Position numbers and translations under genes: made by a program. From positions 984,501 through 1,048,500 of the forward strand of contig NC_134948.1 in NCBI RefSeq assembly GCF_051020765.1: a stretch of 64,000 nucleotides of DNA, in the 5' to 3' direction. Below, in pieces: positions 41,141 to 54,212 of this stretch; within the stretch, counting starts at the first letter, position 1, and each line of letters opens with the position of its first letter. This DNA is from Lasioglossum baleicum (lineage: Eukaryota > Arthropoda > Insecta > Hymenoptera > Halictidae). Under the pieces are notes generated by a model. The model did not search any database. It had not been told where the DNA came from and saw only the letters and a program-made list of their open reading frames with translations.

Positions 41141-41390
41141 TGTCAAGACGTATCACCGAGTGGCACGTCTATGTGTGCAATCGCATGCCCCATGCCTCTA
41201 GCGGGGGATCGGCGAGTCGAGGAGTCTGGTTCGGTTAAGCGTTACGACAACACGCGGTTTTTCGGTATAGCAATAAGTGAGGTTAGGGCGTTGCGGACAC
41301 GTTTACTTTGTATTTTGTATCACACATATCTTATAATAAAGATATATATATTTACAGTATTCCACTGAGGTGAAACCTAAATATCCAACA
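41141..41390 (+). repeat. Copia-1 5' LTR
   Basis: TGTCAAGACG start and ATATCCAACA end. Followed at 41391-41404 by the tRNA-iMet-type primer-binding site. Confidence 0.9.
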
Positions 41391-41478
41391 GGTTATGGGC
41401 CCAGTGTACTAAAAATACAAAGAAAGTAAATTAAAAGTAAAGCACGTGGTGAAAAAAAAAAAAAAAAAAAGACGAACA

Positions 41479-44400
41479 ATGGCAACGTTGAACCCGATAC
41501 AAATTACCAAGCTGGGAGAAAAGAATTACGAGTCCTGGAAACTAAAAGTAAAAGGATTGCTAATCTACGATGATTTGTGGGCCTACACAAGCGGCACAGA
41601 ATTAAAAACAGAAGCAAATGCTGCCGCGTGGACGAAGAAAGACCAAAAGGCGTTAGCGCTAATTTTCTTAACCGTTGAAGATGGTCAGCTAAATCATATC
41701 AAGAAAGCTGTAACTTCGATGGAAGCGTGGAGAAAGCTGGAAGGTATACACGAATCCAAGGGTCCCATACGAAGGGCAGCACTCTGTAAGCAATTACAAA
41801 GGCTGAAAAAGGAACCCGGCCAAACGATGACGCAATACCTCGGTGAATTTCAGCATAAGGCCGAACAATTGGAAGAAGTCGGTATGAAAGTACCCGAAGA
41901 CCTACTGTCGGTAATGCTGCTCGCTTCTCTGCCGACAGAGTATGAAAGTTTCACGATCGCGATCGAATCACGCGACGCGTTGCCCAGTTTTGAAACCTTA
42001 AAATCGAAGCTTATAGAAGAAGAAGCTAGACGAGAACCGAGCGGGAACACGGACACAGAAAGAGATAATGCACTAGCGACAAAACCCAAGTTCAACAGAT
42101 TCTCGAAAAATAGAGAACAGCCACAGAAGTTCAAAGGTAACTGTCACATATGTAAGAAGTACGGACATGCTGCAAAGAATTGTCGTTACAGATCAAACGA
42201 TGTAAACAAAAGAAGTGAAGCAATGAGAGCAGCAGCATTCAGTAGTTATCACGTGGAAGAAAACACGTGGGTTTTAGACAGTGGTTCAACAAAACATGCA
42301 ACTCCACTGAAGAACAAGTTTTACGAAATTGAAGATCATCAGAGCAAAATATACACAGCTACAGATGAAGGTGTTGATGTGAAAGGAAGTGGAAGTGTTG
42401 AAATGTCTGTTAAACTGTTTAACGCGAAAACAAACAATATAAAACTAGGGAAAGTAGCGTACATACCAACTTTTAAAAATAATTTACTGTCAGTGTCTCA
42501 AATAACAAAAAAGGGGTTTACGGTGACATTTGATGCAAGAGGTGCTAAAGTGTTACGTGAAAATGGAACTGTAGCGATGACAGCTACAGAAAGAGACGGT
42601 TTGTACATTGTAGAAGATAGTGTTAAACAAAGAGCAATGATCCAGAAGCAAGAAAACAGTGCGTTAGTGAAATGGCATGAAAGGTTGGGGCATGTGAACT
42701 TTGCAGATGTTAAGAAATTAAAAACAGAACAGATGGTAGTTGGTATGAAGGACAATCTTAACAGTGTTACCCCAGTGTGTGAGATATGCGACAAGTGTAA
42801 AATTCACACGTTACCTTTCAAAGCATCTAGTCATAGAAGTAAAGAAAAGCTTGAATTAGTGCACAGTGATGTTTGTGGTCCATTCAGTGTCCCATCGTTA
42901 GGGGGAGCACGTTATTTTGTAACCTTTATTGACGATAAGACCAGATATGGTTACGTAAAGCTAATTAAACACAAATCGGAGGTGTTCAGTGCGTTTAAAG
43001 AATACAAGGCGTATGCTGAAAAGTCAACTGGGTGCAATATCAAGAAATTAAGGTCTGACAATGGTGGAGAGTATCTGTCAAATGAGTTCAACCAATTCTT
43101 GAAGCAAGAGGGAATAACGAGACAATTAACGGTAGACCATACACCACAACAGAACGGTGTGGCTGAAAGAGCAAATCGTACTCTGATTGAGATGGCTCGG
43201 TGTATGATCTTACAAGGAAAACTACCAATCTCACTGTGGGCAGAAGCTATTAATACTGCAACATACATAAGAAACCGATGCCCAACAAAAGCCCATGAAA
43301 ACAGCACTCCGGAAGAAGAATGGACCGGTCGTAAACCTTATATAGGTTTTATGAGAAAAATAGGAAGCAGAGTAACAGCACTAACAAAGGGTTACAGAAG
43401 AAATAAGTTTGAACCAAAAGGAAAAGAATATGTTTTGGTAGGCTATTCGACAGAAGCAAAAGCTTATCGCCTATGGGAACGTGGCACCCGTACAGTGGTC
43501 AACAAAAGAGATGTTCGCTTCGTTGAAGAACAGGAGACAACCCTAACCGATGGAAAGCCAATAGAGCAGCTGCTCGAATTACAACTCCAAAATAAGTGTA
43601 CAAATAAAATGGAAGAACCATTGGTCGAGAAAGAAGAAAACAACGATACACTGCTACAAGAACCATTGGCCGAGAAAGAAGAAAACAATGATACACTGCT
43701 ACAAGAAATGGTTGAAGAAGAAGAATCAGTAGATGCAGATACCAGAACCAACGCCAGAGCAAGGGGTCGACCTCGGTTGGAAAAAAACAGGACGTCCAGG
43801 GAGGCCTAAGAAGATCTACAAAACCAAACCTCCAAATCAGCAACGAGATCCTGCAACTGTGATGGAAGCTCTGGAAGGTCCCGATCAACAATCCTGACTA
43901 GAAGCAATGCAGGAAGAATACGATTCGTTACTACAAAACAACACTTGGGAGCTGGTGAGTAAACCACAAAATACTAAAATTATAAAGAATAAATGGGTGT
44001 TCAAGGTCAAAAAGGATCAAGATGGTATAGTCGAAAAACACAAGGCCAGATTGGTGGCCAGAGGTGATTTACAAAGGGAAGGAATCGACTACGATGAGGT
44101 ATTTGCACCAGTAACCAGGATGGAAACCATAAGGACATTGCTAGCAATCAGCGTAATAAAAGGAATGCATGTGCATCAAATGGATGTTGTCGCAGCGTAC
44201 GTACAGGGAAATTTAACTGACGAAATTTACATGGAGCAGCCAAAATTCTTTGAAAACCTTGATGCGAGAAATATGGTATGTAAGTTAAATAAACCTTTAT
44301 ACGGGTTGAAACAAGCAGGCCGCGAGTGGTATAGAAAATTGGACAGCTATTTACTTAGTTTAGAATTTAATAGAACAGCGGTGAATCCTTGCGTATACGT

Positions 44401-45362
44401 AAAAAGCGATATAATAATTACAATTTATGTTGATGATTTGTTGATTGCGTCCGCGGATATAGATAAAATTAACCACATCAAAGAATTATTGAAACGCGAA
44501 TTCAAAATTAAGGATTTAGGAATTGTTAAAGATATTCTCGGTATGCGCGTTAAAAGAAACGGTACCGTCGGTAGTATCAAGTTATCTCAGAAGAAATACA
44601 TACAAGATGTGTTAGAGAAATTTTCAATGACTGAGTGCAACCCTTTGAGTACGCCGTTAGAAATAAATTTAGATATGACAAAGATTAAGTCGGAAGCTGA
44701 AAATGTAAAGTGTGAACCGTTTGACAAACCATACAGGGAACTAACAGGGTGTTTAGTTTACTTAGCGAACGCGAGTAGGCCTGATATAGCCTTTGCGGCA
44801 AGTGTATTATGTCGGTTCAACGACAGTGCAACGGAAGTACATTGGAAAATGGCAAAGCGTGTGCTTCGTTACCTAAAGGGAACTATAGACTATAGCATAA
44901 ACTATGATAATAAGAACGAATATTTATCTGCTTTCGTGGACTCCGATTGGGCTGGAGATAACAGTGATAGAAAGTCATGTACTGGATTTGTTTTAAAGTT
45001 GGCAGCAAAAGTCAGTAGCTCTCTCAACCATGGAAGCTGAGTACATGGCCCTGTCGGAGGTCACGAAGGAAGTCATATACATGCGAAATTTGTTACAGCA
45101 TATGAAAATTTGCAAAATTGTTGATGAGCCTACAGTGGTTCACTGCGATAACCAAAGTTGTATTCAATTATGTAAGAATAGTGTGCACCACGCTCGTAGC
45201 AAGCATATCGATATACGTTTTCACTTTAGCAAAGAAGCACAAGAGCGTGGAGAAATACAGGTAAAATACCTGCGTTCAATCGAAATGACCGCCGATATAC
45301 TGACAAAGAGCTTATCTAAGGAAAAGCATGTTGCGTGTGTTCAACTATTAAATTTAAAATAA
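41479..45362 (+). pseudogene. Copia-1 Gag-Pol polyprotein, three lesions
   Basis: ATG at 41479 (MATLNPIQITKLGEKNY) after an A-run. Gag with UBN2-type domain, zinc knuckle CHICKKYGHAAKNC (about 42145), protease WVLDSGSTKHATP (about 42268), integrase with HSDVCGPF, LRSDNGGEYL and NGVAERANR triad, RT with IYVDDLLIASAD (about 44428), RNase H with VDSDWAGDNSDRKSCTGF. Lesions: frameshift near 43780 at a run of A, TGA at 43894-43896, and a frameshift/deletion near 45005. An acidic repeat (EEPLVEKEENNDTLLQ-like, twice) lies between integrase and RT. Confidence 0.92.
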
Positions 45363-45399
45363 ATCGGCGGGCATTATTGGACATGCGTTTGAGGGGGAG

Positions 45400-45651
45400 T
45401 GTCAAGACGTATCACCGAGTGGCACGTCTATGTGTGCAATCGCATGCCCCATGCCTCTAGCGGGGGATCGGCGAGTCGAGGAGTCTGGTTCGGTTAAGCG
45501 TTACGACAACACGCGGTTTTTCGGTATAGCAATAAGTGAGGTTAGGGCGTTGCGGACACGTTTACTTTGTATTTTGTATCACACATATCTTATAATAAAG
45601 ATATATATATATTTACAGTATTCCACTGAGGTGAAACCTAAATATCCAACA
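45400..45651 (+). repeat. Copia-1 3' LTR
   Basis: Matches 41141-41390 with one extra TA in the 'gatatatata' run. Confidence 0.9.
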
Positions 45652-45656
45652 AAAAC

Positions 45657-45973
45657 CGCCCTAAATGCGCTTATTGGTTCCCCACTATTCAACCCTATCC
45701 GTGGAGGGAATTTCTCTAGTCGCGTCTTTCTGACTTCTGCCGTTTTCTTTAGATTCTATCGAACCATCGCTCTATTAACATCGCTCTCGTTCATTGTACA
45801 AGTAACTATTCTACCTTGTTAAATACATATATTGTTACCAAACAGTGTTTCGATTATTGCCGTGATAAATATCACGAGAATCTTAAACCAGCTCGCATAA
45901 TTCCTAAAGACTGCGCGAGCACGCGTCACATCGCTATCACTACAATTTTCGCGACGTTGGTGACGCCACAACA
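45657..45973 (+). repeat. BEL 5' LTR, second part
   Basis: Matches 53393-53710 and ends in CCACAACA. Followed by TGGTCCTTCGAGCCGGATC (45974-), the primer-site region usual in BEL elements. Confidence 0.85.
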
Positions 45974-46463
45974 TGGTCCTTCGAGCCGGATCAGAGCCTG
46001 AACGAGCATAAACGACAAAACTGAACGTGTTCGACGAAGTTTGGTGCATTGACCACATTGAGTGGGAAAACGTGACCGCGGAAGCGTAGCCATTCCAAAT
46101 TACGCACTACAGAAGAAGAAGTCATCGAGGAGACGCAACAGCCTCTCAATAATTGGCAGATTGGGGAAGTTCCTGTCCATCGGGAATCATCCCACAACGC
46201 AGCCAACATCAGACGTCATTCGACATCCTATTTATGGGGATCCTGTAATCCCGAAGCAGAGGACATCGCTGGGGAAAAAGGTGCAACTTCTCTTCCACAC
46301 CATCTCGTCCGACATCGTCTACCAAGCAGCCATCGCATTCTCTACAACTTGTGAGGGCTGTAATATCATCGTTCGGTAAGCTCTGAATCACCTTTACTAT
46401 CCTTCTACTATAACTATCGCAGTCCTCGACTCTATGTCCATTTTTTTTAATATCGCCGAAATT

Positions 46464-47785
46464 ATGTCTGAACAAATTAAAACCCTTAAACGCCAGTGTG
46501 GATCGATTAAGGCTCCATTAACGAGGGTAAAAATGCGCTGACTGATTCTATGGAGCCAGCCACAGTAAATGTACGAAAATCCAAGATAGCTGAACTTTAC
46601 GATAATTTTCACAGTGTGATTATCCAACTCGAATCCCTCGACGAATCAAGCGATTACCAAAGCCAGATTATAGAATTTGAAGATTCGTATTATGCTTGTG
46701 CCGAAGCATTAGAGAAATTGCAAATGTCTAATGTCCAATCAACTTCGCGAGTGTCGGATACAAGGCGAAATGATGTTGATGGTAACGTAAGGGGTAGTGG
46801 AATTTTGCCGAAAATTAAATTACGTCCATTTGATGGTAATCTTATCGAATGGCAAAGTTTTCACGATTCTTTCCTATCGATGGTCCATGAAAACAAGGAC
46901 TTATTAGACGTGCAAAAATTTCATTATTTGAAGCACTCCTTACATGGAGAAATAGCAAGCGTTATTGGTACGCTAAACGCCTCTAAGGAAAATTATTTGG
47001 TAGCATGGGCCCTATTGGTAAAACGGTGTACTTAACCACGAAGAATCATACACGCTCATTTAAAATCATTGTTTGAATTGCCAAGCCTTACGCATGATGA
47101 TCCGATAGCGTTACGCTCATTAATTAACGCAACGGAAAAGCATGTAAATGCTCTAAAAGCTACTTCGGTACCCGTTAATAGTTGGAACGAAATACTGACT
47201 TATATAGTCACTTCAAAATTGGATAAGACGACTCGTCGCGAATGGGATCGCTCCTTGAATGATGAGGATCTTCCGAAGCTTGACGATCTATTGACCTTTC
47301 TTGTGAAATTTTCTCGTGACGATGCCGCTCATCAGGTGAAACATCCATGCGAAACAGTTAGAGAAAAACTACCTGCTAGGGCAAACAATAAAGTCGCAAA
47401 TCAAGAGCGCAGTTTTCGGTCAGGGCAGCATTGTTATGTTTCAACGCAAGAAAAAATCGTTAAATGTCAACTCTGTAGCAATTCGCATAACATTCAAAAT
47501 TGTGAACGCTTTTTAAGTTTATCAGTAAACGATCGCTTTAAGGTAGCAAAGGATGCCAAATTATGCATCAATTGTTTAAGGGCTGGTCATTCGTGCAACA
47601 AATGTTACGGTGGCAGTTGTAGGAAATGTCAGCGCAAACATCATACTCTATTACATCGCTCCGAGGATGTTGATAATAGCTTAGCATCTAATTCATGTAT
47701 AGCTCCAACCGAGCAATCGCACACGTCATTGACTGCTTCTATTTCATCCGAAGTTTTATTGTCTACGGTACACGCGCCTTTATAA
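46464..47785 (+). pseudogene. BEL Gag remnant
   Basis: Start at ATG 46464 (MSEQIKTLKRQ), frameshift near 46533, then frames 46550-47035 and 47069-47785 separated by an in-frame TAA. Shows the BEL-type gag with DUF1759-like region (LPKIKLRPFDGNLIEWQSF) and Cys/His knuckles (CQLCSNSHNIQNC; CINCLRAGHSCNKC). Confidence 0.85.
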
Positions 47786-50040
47786 TGGACAGTCAAAATG
47801 TTCAACATGATTGCAGAATTTTATTAGATTCAGGATCGCAAGTAAATTTTATAACCGAGGAATTAGCAAATAGATTAAAGTTATCCAAAACAAACATTGA
47901 TGTGCCAGTATTTGGTATAAATCAAGTGGAATCGCGCGCGCGCGTATCAAATATACCGTACGAACTACTATCGCTTCCAAAACATCGAATTATAAGGCAA
48001 AAATAGGATTTTATACAATTCCACAAATTGCATGTTATCTGCCTACGCAACAAATTAATTGTTCCACTATAAATATTCCGAAGAATATTCAGCTAGCTGA
48101 TCCGGAATATCATAAACCGTCAAAAATAGATGCATTATTGGGCGCTGAATTATTTTATAAATTGCTATCTGTTGGTCAAATTCATTTACTTAAAAAATCG
48201 CTTGTTTTACAAAAAACTGTTATGGGGTGGATCTTATTTGGATCAATTCCTTCTAGCAAGCCTACTTTGAATTCGATAAATTGCCATTTATCTACTTCAT
48301 CTGTAGATGACCAAATCGCAAAATTTTGGGAACTTGAGGAGTGTCCTACAAGTAAAATTGCTTCTAAAGAGGAAGAATTATGTGAGGCTCATTTTCGAGA
48401 ACATACAAGTCGCAATTCCTCAGGACGTTATGTCATACGTTTGCCGTTTGCACCAAATAAATCAGATTTAGGAACTTCATATGAAATAGCCTTGAAGAGA
48501 TTTTATAATTTAGAGAAACGTCTAATTCGCAATACTGCTTTAAAACAAGAGTATTCAAAGTTTATACAGGAATATCGAGTCTTAGGCCATATCACTGATA
48601 TTACCAAAAATGATTGTAGGACAGATGGTTATTATTTGCCCCATCATCCCGTATTCAAACAATCTAGTTTAACTACAAAACTTAGGGTAGTGTTCGACGC
48701 TTCTGCCGCCACTTCGAATGGGCTCTCCTTAAATGATGTTCTATTGGTGGGGCCTACAATACAGGATGATCTATTCTCTCTCATAATACGTTTTCGTTTA
48801 CACAATTACGTTTTGACTGCCGACATTGAAAAAATGTATAGGCAAGTGCTAGTGCAACAGGATGATGCTGCTTATCAGAAAATCCTGTGGCGTGAAAATA
48901 TTAACGAACAAATAAAAATTTTTAGACTTGACACTGTTACATATGGCACAGCATCAGCATCGTTCCTTGCGATACGCGCTCTGCATCAATTAGTGCAAGA
49001 TGAGGGAACGCATTACCCATTAGCATCTAAATCCATTATCAATGATTTTTATGTAGACGATCTGATAACTGGAGCTTCTACCTATGAAGAAGCTGTTAAA
49101 TTATGAGACGAATTAATAAAACTGACTAGCAAGGCTAAATTCCATCTAAGACAATGGGCTTCGAACGAGCCGACTTTACTCAAGGGTTTAGTGGATCAAT
49201 CCTCAAAGGACACACACGAGATAAATTCTAATTCAATTATCAAGGCGCTCGGTGTGCTTTGGAACTCATCTACCGACGTTATTACATATTCGACAAATAT
49301 TAACACTAACAATTCTCGGGTTACAAAAAGGATAATTTTGTCAAGTACGGCGCAATTATTTGATCCACTGGGTTTATTAGGGCCTGTCATTGTTAAAGCC
49401 AAAATGATCATGCAGGATTTATGGAAGGCTAAATTAGATTGGGATGAGTCAGTCCCGCAATATATACATTCAGATTGGGAAGACTATAAACAGCAATTGT
49501 CATGTTTATCGCAATTTAAAATGCCACGAAAAATTATTGCAACAGCGGCAACAGAAATTCAACTTCATGGATTTTGCGACGCTAGTGAAAAGGCTTACGG
49601 TGCCTGTATATATATTCGTTCTCGACAATCAGATGGTATTATTACCGTTCGATTAATCGCGAAGTCGCGCGTGGCTCCTTTAAAGTCAACTACAATTCCA
49701 AGATTAGAATTATGCGCTGCAGTATTGCTACCGAAATTATACGTAAATGTAAGAAATGCGCTTGGCATACAATTTAGTTGCACAAGGCTCTGGACGGATT
49801 TGACAATTGTCTTATGTTGGATCAATAAATCGTCAAACACTTTAAAAACTTTCGTAACCAATCGTGTATCAAGGATACAAGCCGTTACACAAGCGAGTGA
49901 TTGGGGACATGTACCTTCGCAACAAAATCCAGCAGATGCTGTTTCACGTAGTCAAAATCCAATAGAATTCCTAAATAATGAATTATGGATTCAAGGTCCT
50001 TCATGGTTACATCAACCAGAAGATACATGGCCATTGTCAC
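47780..50040 (+). pseudogene. BEL protease, reverse transcriptase and RNase H remnant
   Basis: Protease motif RILLDSGSQVNFITEE near 47815 in a shifted frame; RT frame 48138-49106 with LRVVFDASA, LTADIEKMYRQV and FYVDDLITGAS (YVDD near 49045); TGA at 49104; RNase H/DUF1758-type region 49191-50040 with LHGFCDASEKAYGACIY and WGHVPSQQNPAD. Interrupted at 50041 by a hAT MITE. Confidence 0.88.
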
Positions 50041-50370
50041 CAGTGTTCCGATTGAACCCACCATAACTCGCGCATGCGCGGCCAAGACAGTAGCGTATCT
50101 ACAATGACGCAGCAGAGCGGCCAGGGCCCTGATGCCTTGAGGCAGTTATATTGGCGGGAATGTACCGGTGTTATTAGCGGGACGACTGATGGACGAGAGA
50201 CGTGACGCGGAACGTTAATATTTTATTATACAATGGCAGTTAATAGTGAAGAAAGACTTTTTAAAAGTCTGTTGGGTGCTCAAGCTACCCGATTTCATCG
50301 AAATAGTTACGTTGCTGAGGCTGAAATTGCCGCGCATGCGCGAGTTACGGTGGGTTCAATCGGAACACTG
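50041..50370. mobile_element. hAT-type MITE in the BEL pol gene
   Basis: TIRs start CAGTGTTCCGATTGAACCC and end in the inverse; about 41 bp long. 8-bp TSD ATTGTCAC at 50033-50040 and 50371-50378. 330 bp without transposase. The pol frame continues after the second TSD copy. Confidence 0.88.
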
Positions 50371-50835
50371 ATTGTCACCAATTCTTTCAAGAAACGTTCT
50401 CGAATTACGGACAATTCCTACATTAACGATAACTTGCAATGACGAATTGTTTCTTAGATTTTCGTCATTTTTAATGCTCAAACGAGTTATAGCTTATTGT
50501 TATAGATTTTATAATAATGCTTCCAAAAAATGCATTCGAAATGGCAAGATTAATGTTGAAGAATTAAATCAAGCACACGATCAAATAATAAAGATTTTAC
50601 AGCATGAGTAGTTTAAGAAAGAAATAGATACACTGAGCTCGGGCAAGGCACTCGACAAACGCAGCAAAATTCTCAGTTTAAATCCCTTCTTAGACGAGCG
50701 AAGGATTCTTCGTGTAGGCGGAAGATTACATCATTCGCATTTAGAGTACAATCAAAAACATCCGATTTTGCTACCACGAGTACACCATATTACCAAATTG
50801 ATCATTCGCGAGCATCACATTAAAAATGTCGCGCG
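50371..50835 (+). pseudogene. BEL pol, linker and integrase zinc-binding start
   Basis: Frame 50372-50611 and, after a stop, the segment around 50700-50835 with RILRVGGRL-like and LLPRVHHITKLIIREHH (start of the integrase zinc-binding domain). Cut at about 50836 by the next repeat. Confidence 0.75.
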
Positions 50836-52010
50836 AAGATATTTTACTTTCTGGTTCGAAAAAAACGTCGACCATGCAAACTTCACAGGGGGGCTTCTCA
50901 AGATAAAAGTCTGCTCTTTCGCGTGGTATGGTTCACTTTTTCGCTGGACCCATATTTTTTGTGATAAATTCGAAAATATCCGCAAAAATTGGTGCAAAAG
51001 TGGTGCATCTCCGTCTTTAATCATTGTTTAAATATGCTTAAACAATCATAATGTATTAATATTGGATATCACTGTATTCGGGAAAGTCTACAGAATCTTT
51101 TGCTGTAAAGAACAATTCAATATCTTTTATAATAACATCGCAATATTTGTTTAAAGTTGAAAAATATGTCTTTTTTTTAACTCCATTTTCTCAAAAACTG
51201 GACGTATAGGAAAAAAAATTAAAACCAGATTCGGAATCAGCGCGGAAAACTCTACAAGAATCGCATAGTGGGAATCGAAATACTTTTAAAAAGTTGAAAT
51301 TTGTTGGACAACGTTATTAGTGCATAACTATGTGTTGACAAATGTGAACAGTGATTGTGAGTGTGGAAAAATTTCAAGGCATCTGTGTGAAATAAACATA
51401 CGAATTATTTATCGATTCGGAAGTGACAGTGAAATTCTGGATCGTCGACTTGACCGCGCATCCCTTAGGCCTTCTACCACCGGCTGTGCAGTTCGTCGAC
51501 CTGGCCGTACGTCCCTTGGCTTTCGGTACTGCCGTGTACCTGAAGACATCTGTGCAGTTCGTCACCGAGTGACCCAGTGACACACATTTCGAAGCAGCAA
51601 ATGGATTTACGGCTAAATACGTGAGTTTTTAATTCAATCAGTTTCTGCTTCTTCTCTTTTTTTACGATTATCTCGTAAACTAAAGCCGATCGCCAAAAAG
51701 TCTAAAGAGAAATGTTGTTCAGAATCATGGTCTTGACAACGTATCCAAAGCTCATCAAAATCGGAGAGGATTCACATCATCGAGAAACTCTTGTTCGTTG
51801 AGATGTCACGGCGTACCACCGACACTCGCTTGCCGGCGCGGCGTGGCGCGGCGGGCCAGGGCGCGCTCTGATTGGTCCGTGTTTTTCGTTAATAACTCCT
51901 AAACAAAGCCGCAGTTGACATTGGTGCAAAGGAAAATGTCTCTTAGAATGGTCTCAGGAACCACCCCCTTTCGGGATTTTCACGAATTTTGGGACACCCT
52001 GTATATTCTG
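50836..52010. repeat. Insertion in BEL integrase: unclassified repeat with ACAGGGTGTCCC end
   Basis: 51319-52010 is the uninterrupted inverse copy of 32619-35915. The part 50836-51318 is AT-rich with no match elsewhere in the window. The BEL integrase resumes at about 52011 but roughly 100 codons including the first catalytic Asp are missing, so insertion went with a deletion or the insert has replaced host sequence. Confidence 0.6.
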
Positions 52011-52714
52011 ATAATGCTACCAATTTTGTGGGTGCAAACAACGAGTTAAAAATATTCTTGATTATTTAAAAAATGAGACTCTTGCTAGTGGGGTAACACA
52101 ATATTTGACAAACGAAGGTGTCACGTGGCATTTTTCTCCCCCGCGATCACCTCATTTTGGTGGTCTGTGGGAAGCGTTAGTTAAATCCTTTAAACACCAT
52201 TTAATTCGCACTGTTGGTGATCAATTGTTCACATACGAGCAATTAAATACGTATATAATTGAAATTGAGGCGATATTAAACTCCCGACCGTTAACACCTA
52301 TGTCTTCTGATCCAAATGACAAATCTGCCCTCACCCCTGCACACTTCCTAATAGGTGATTCGCTAAAGAGCATACCTGAGCATGATTTACTGCATATACC
52401 CTCAAATAGGTTTGTCAATATGGCAACACATCCAAAGGGTGAAACAGCATTTTTGGACGAGATGGCATAAGGAGTATGCAAACCAACTAAATATACGTAG
52501 CAAATGGCGAGCTTCATCATCACAGCAACCAAGGATTGTGGGTCTTGTAATCCTGAAGGAAGATAACATTCCGCCAATGCAATGGCATTTGGGACGTATT
52601 ATCGAGCTCCATCCCGGTGCTGATAAAGTCACAAGAGTTTTGACCGTAAAAACTACGAACGGAACATACAAACGTAGTGTTAAACGAGTATGCCCACTCT
52701 TTGTGGACTCTTAA
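52011..52714 (+). pseudogene. BEL integrase, C-terminal part
   Basis: Starts at SDNATNFVGANNE (second catalytic Asp), then TWHFSPPRSPHFGGLWEALV with the catalytic Glu, NSRPLTPMSSDP and, after a frameshift near 52465, a C-terminal region ending RSVKRVCPLF, all typical of BEL integrases. Confidence 0.85.
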
Positions 52715-53046
52715 TCATATTATTTCCGTTTGTATTTATAGTACTTATTATTCTTCGTATTTTAATAGCTATGGTACTCATTTTTAAGCACTAGTATTAC
52801 TTTGGATCAACTTCAAGATCCCATATATTATTTTTGCATTACGTACATTATTATTTTTAAGGTAATTAGTAGTTATTGCAAGTATGTACTCAATAATTAC
52901 CTACGTTTTCTCCTTTTTTACGCTATTTAAATTTCTCTATATTGTTTGTATTCTTTGTTGATACTTTTGTAAATCTATTATTTCATATTTTGTTTTCACT
53001 ACATATAATACGTGTAATTGAACTAAATAGTTCAAGGGGGGCGGCA
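52715..53046 (+). other. BEL 3' untranslated region with polypurine tract
   Basis: AT-rich; 'caaggggggcggca' at 53033-53046 directly precedes the 3' LTR and serves as polypurine tract. Confidence 0.65.
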
Positions 53047-53710
53047 TGTTCCGTCGCCAGCTCCAATTTCAGTCTGGGTTTACGCTACGGTCGCATTAGC
53101 TCAGGTCATCTTTGAGAAAAGTCTCCTATTGCCTCTTTAGCAAATTTATTACTTTACGACCAGGGTACGACTGTTTAGTGTCAGCGGATTTCATGGGAAA
53201 ATCAGCTCGGCTGTACCGCTCTCGATGGCACGTGACGTAGCATATGCCCACTTGTAGCACTAGGGGACCCGTAATTTATGGGACGGTTTCGAGATGCTCG
53301 GGACTTTGTGTCATCTTACGTGGACCGACTTTTCCGAACGTCTATATTTAGAACAATGTAACAATTCGTGGGCGTTGCATAACGTCCAAAACCGCCCTAA
53401 ATGCGCTTATTGGTTCCCCACTATTCAACCCTATCCGTGGAGGGAATTTCTCTAGTCGCGTCTTTCTGACTTCTGCCGTTTTCTTTAGATTCTATCGAAC
53501 CATCGCTCTATTAACATCGCTCTCGTTCATTGTACAAGTAACTATTCTACCTTGTTAAATACATATATTGTTACCAAACAGTGTTTCGATTATTGCCGTG
53601 ATAAATATCACGAGAACCTTAAACCAGCTCGCATAATTCCTAAAGACTGTGCGAGCACGCGTCACATCGCGATCACTATTAATTTTCGCGACGTTGGTGA
53701 CGCCACAACA
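53047..53710 (+). repeat. BEL 3' LTR
   Basis: 664 bp, TGTTCCGTCGCC start, CGCCACAACA end, uninterrupted. Confidence 0.92.
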
Positions 53711-53715
53711 CTTAA

Positions 53716-54212
53716 ATTCTTTAAATTTTACATTGCTTAAAGGTTTAGTTAGTAGATCAGCTAACTGTTTGTCAGATGGACAGTATTCTATGTCAATAGT
53801 CCCTTCATTATATTTTTTGCTGATAAATTGAAATCGTACGTCAATATGCTAGCTTCTTTTATGAATTATTCCGTTTTTAATTAGGCTCAAAGCGCTTTTG
53901 AATTTGAATTAGTTCAAGTTTCTAACACAGTTTTTAGGTATGTAAGTTCTCTACAACATTCTGCAGCAGCGATGTATTCGGATTCGGTGGTTGACAGTGC
54001 AACTATGGATTGTTTATGAGAGCACCAGCTAATAGGTCCATTTCCATAAAATATGACAAAGCCAGTAGTACTCTTTCTTGTGAATAAGTCACCAGCAAAG
54101 TCCGAATCGCTGTAGCCAATTAATTCATTTTCTCGTTGAGCGTTTTGTTTTGAAAACTGAATGCCAATGTTTTTAGTTCCCTGTAAATATCTGAGAATAC
54201 GTTTTATATTAC
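53716..54212 (-). pseudogene. Copia-2 RNase H fragment
   Basis: Minus-strand translation includes RILRYLQGTKNIGIQF, GYSDSDFAGDLFTRKSTTGF and ALSTTESEYIAAAECCREL (RNase H active-site region), a stop near 53914, then ADLLTKPLS close to the C-terminus. Cut at 54212 by Gypsy-2 and at 53715 by BEL; the last few codons and the stop lie beyond BEL near 40765. Confidence 0.88.

Larger units (their letters stand above)
41141..45651 (+). mobile_element. Copia-1 retrotransposon (complete, 4.5 kb)
   Basis: LTRs 41141-41390 (250 bp) and 45400-45651 (252 bp) differ only by one TA unit as far as I can see. TSD AAAAC at 41136-41140 and 45652-45656. PBS GGTTATGGGCCCAG directly after the 5' LTR is the Copia-type internal tRNA-iMet site; a GAGGGGGAG polypurine tract precedes the 3' LTR. 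Young by its LTRs, yet the coding frame is broken. Confidence 0.95.
40795..53710 (+). mobile_element. BEL/Pao LTR retrotransposon with nested insertions
   Basis: 5' LTR 40795-45973 (split by Copia-1) and 3' LTR 53047-53710, TSD CTTAA (40790-40794 and 53711-53715). The joined 5' LTR is 663 bp against 664 bp, with about seven differences seen. Gag-pol remnants are in several frames. It contains Copia-1, a hAT MITE and a further repeat. Confidence 0.92.

Noticed and set aside
53552..53740. Short frame also present at 45816-46001
   Set aside because: Inside the BEL LTR, repeated because the LTR is repeated.
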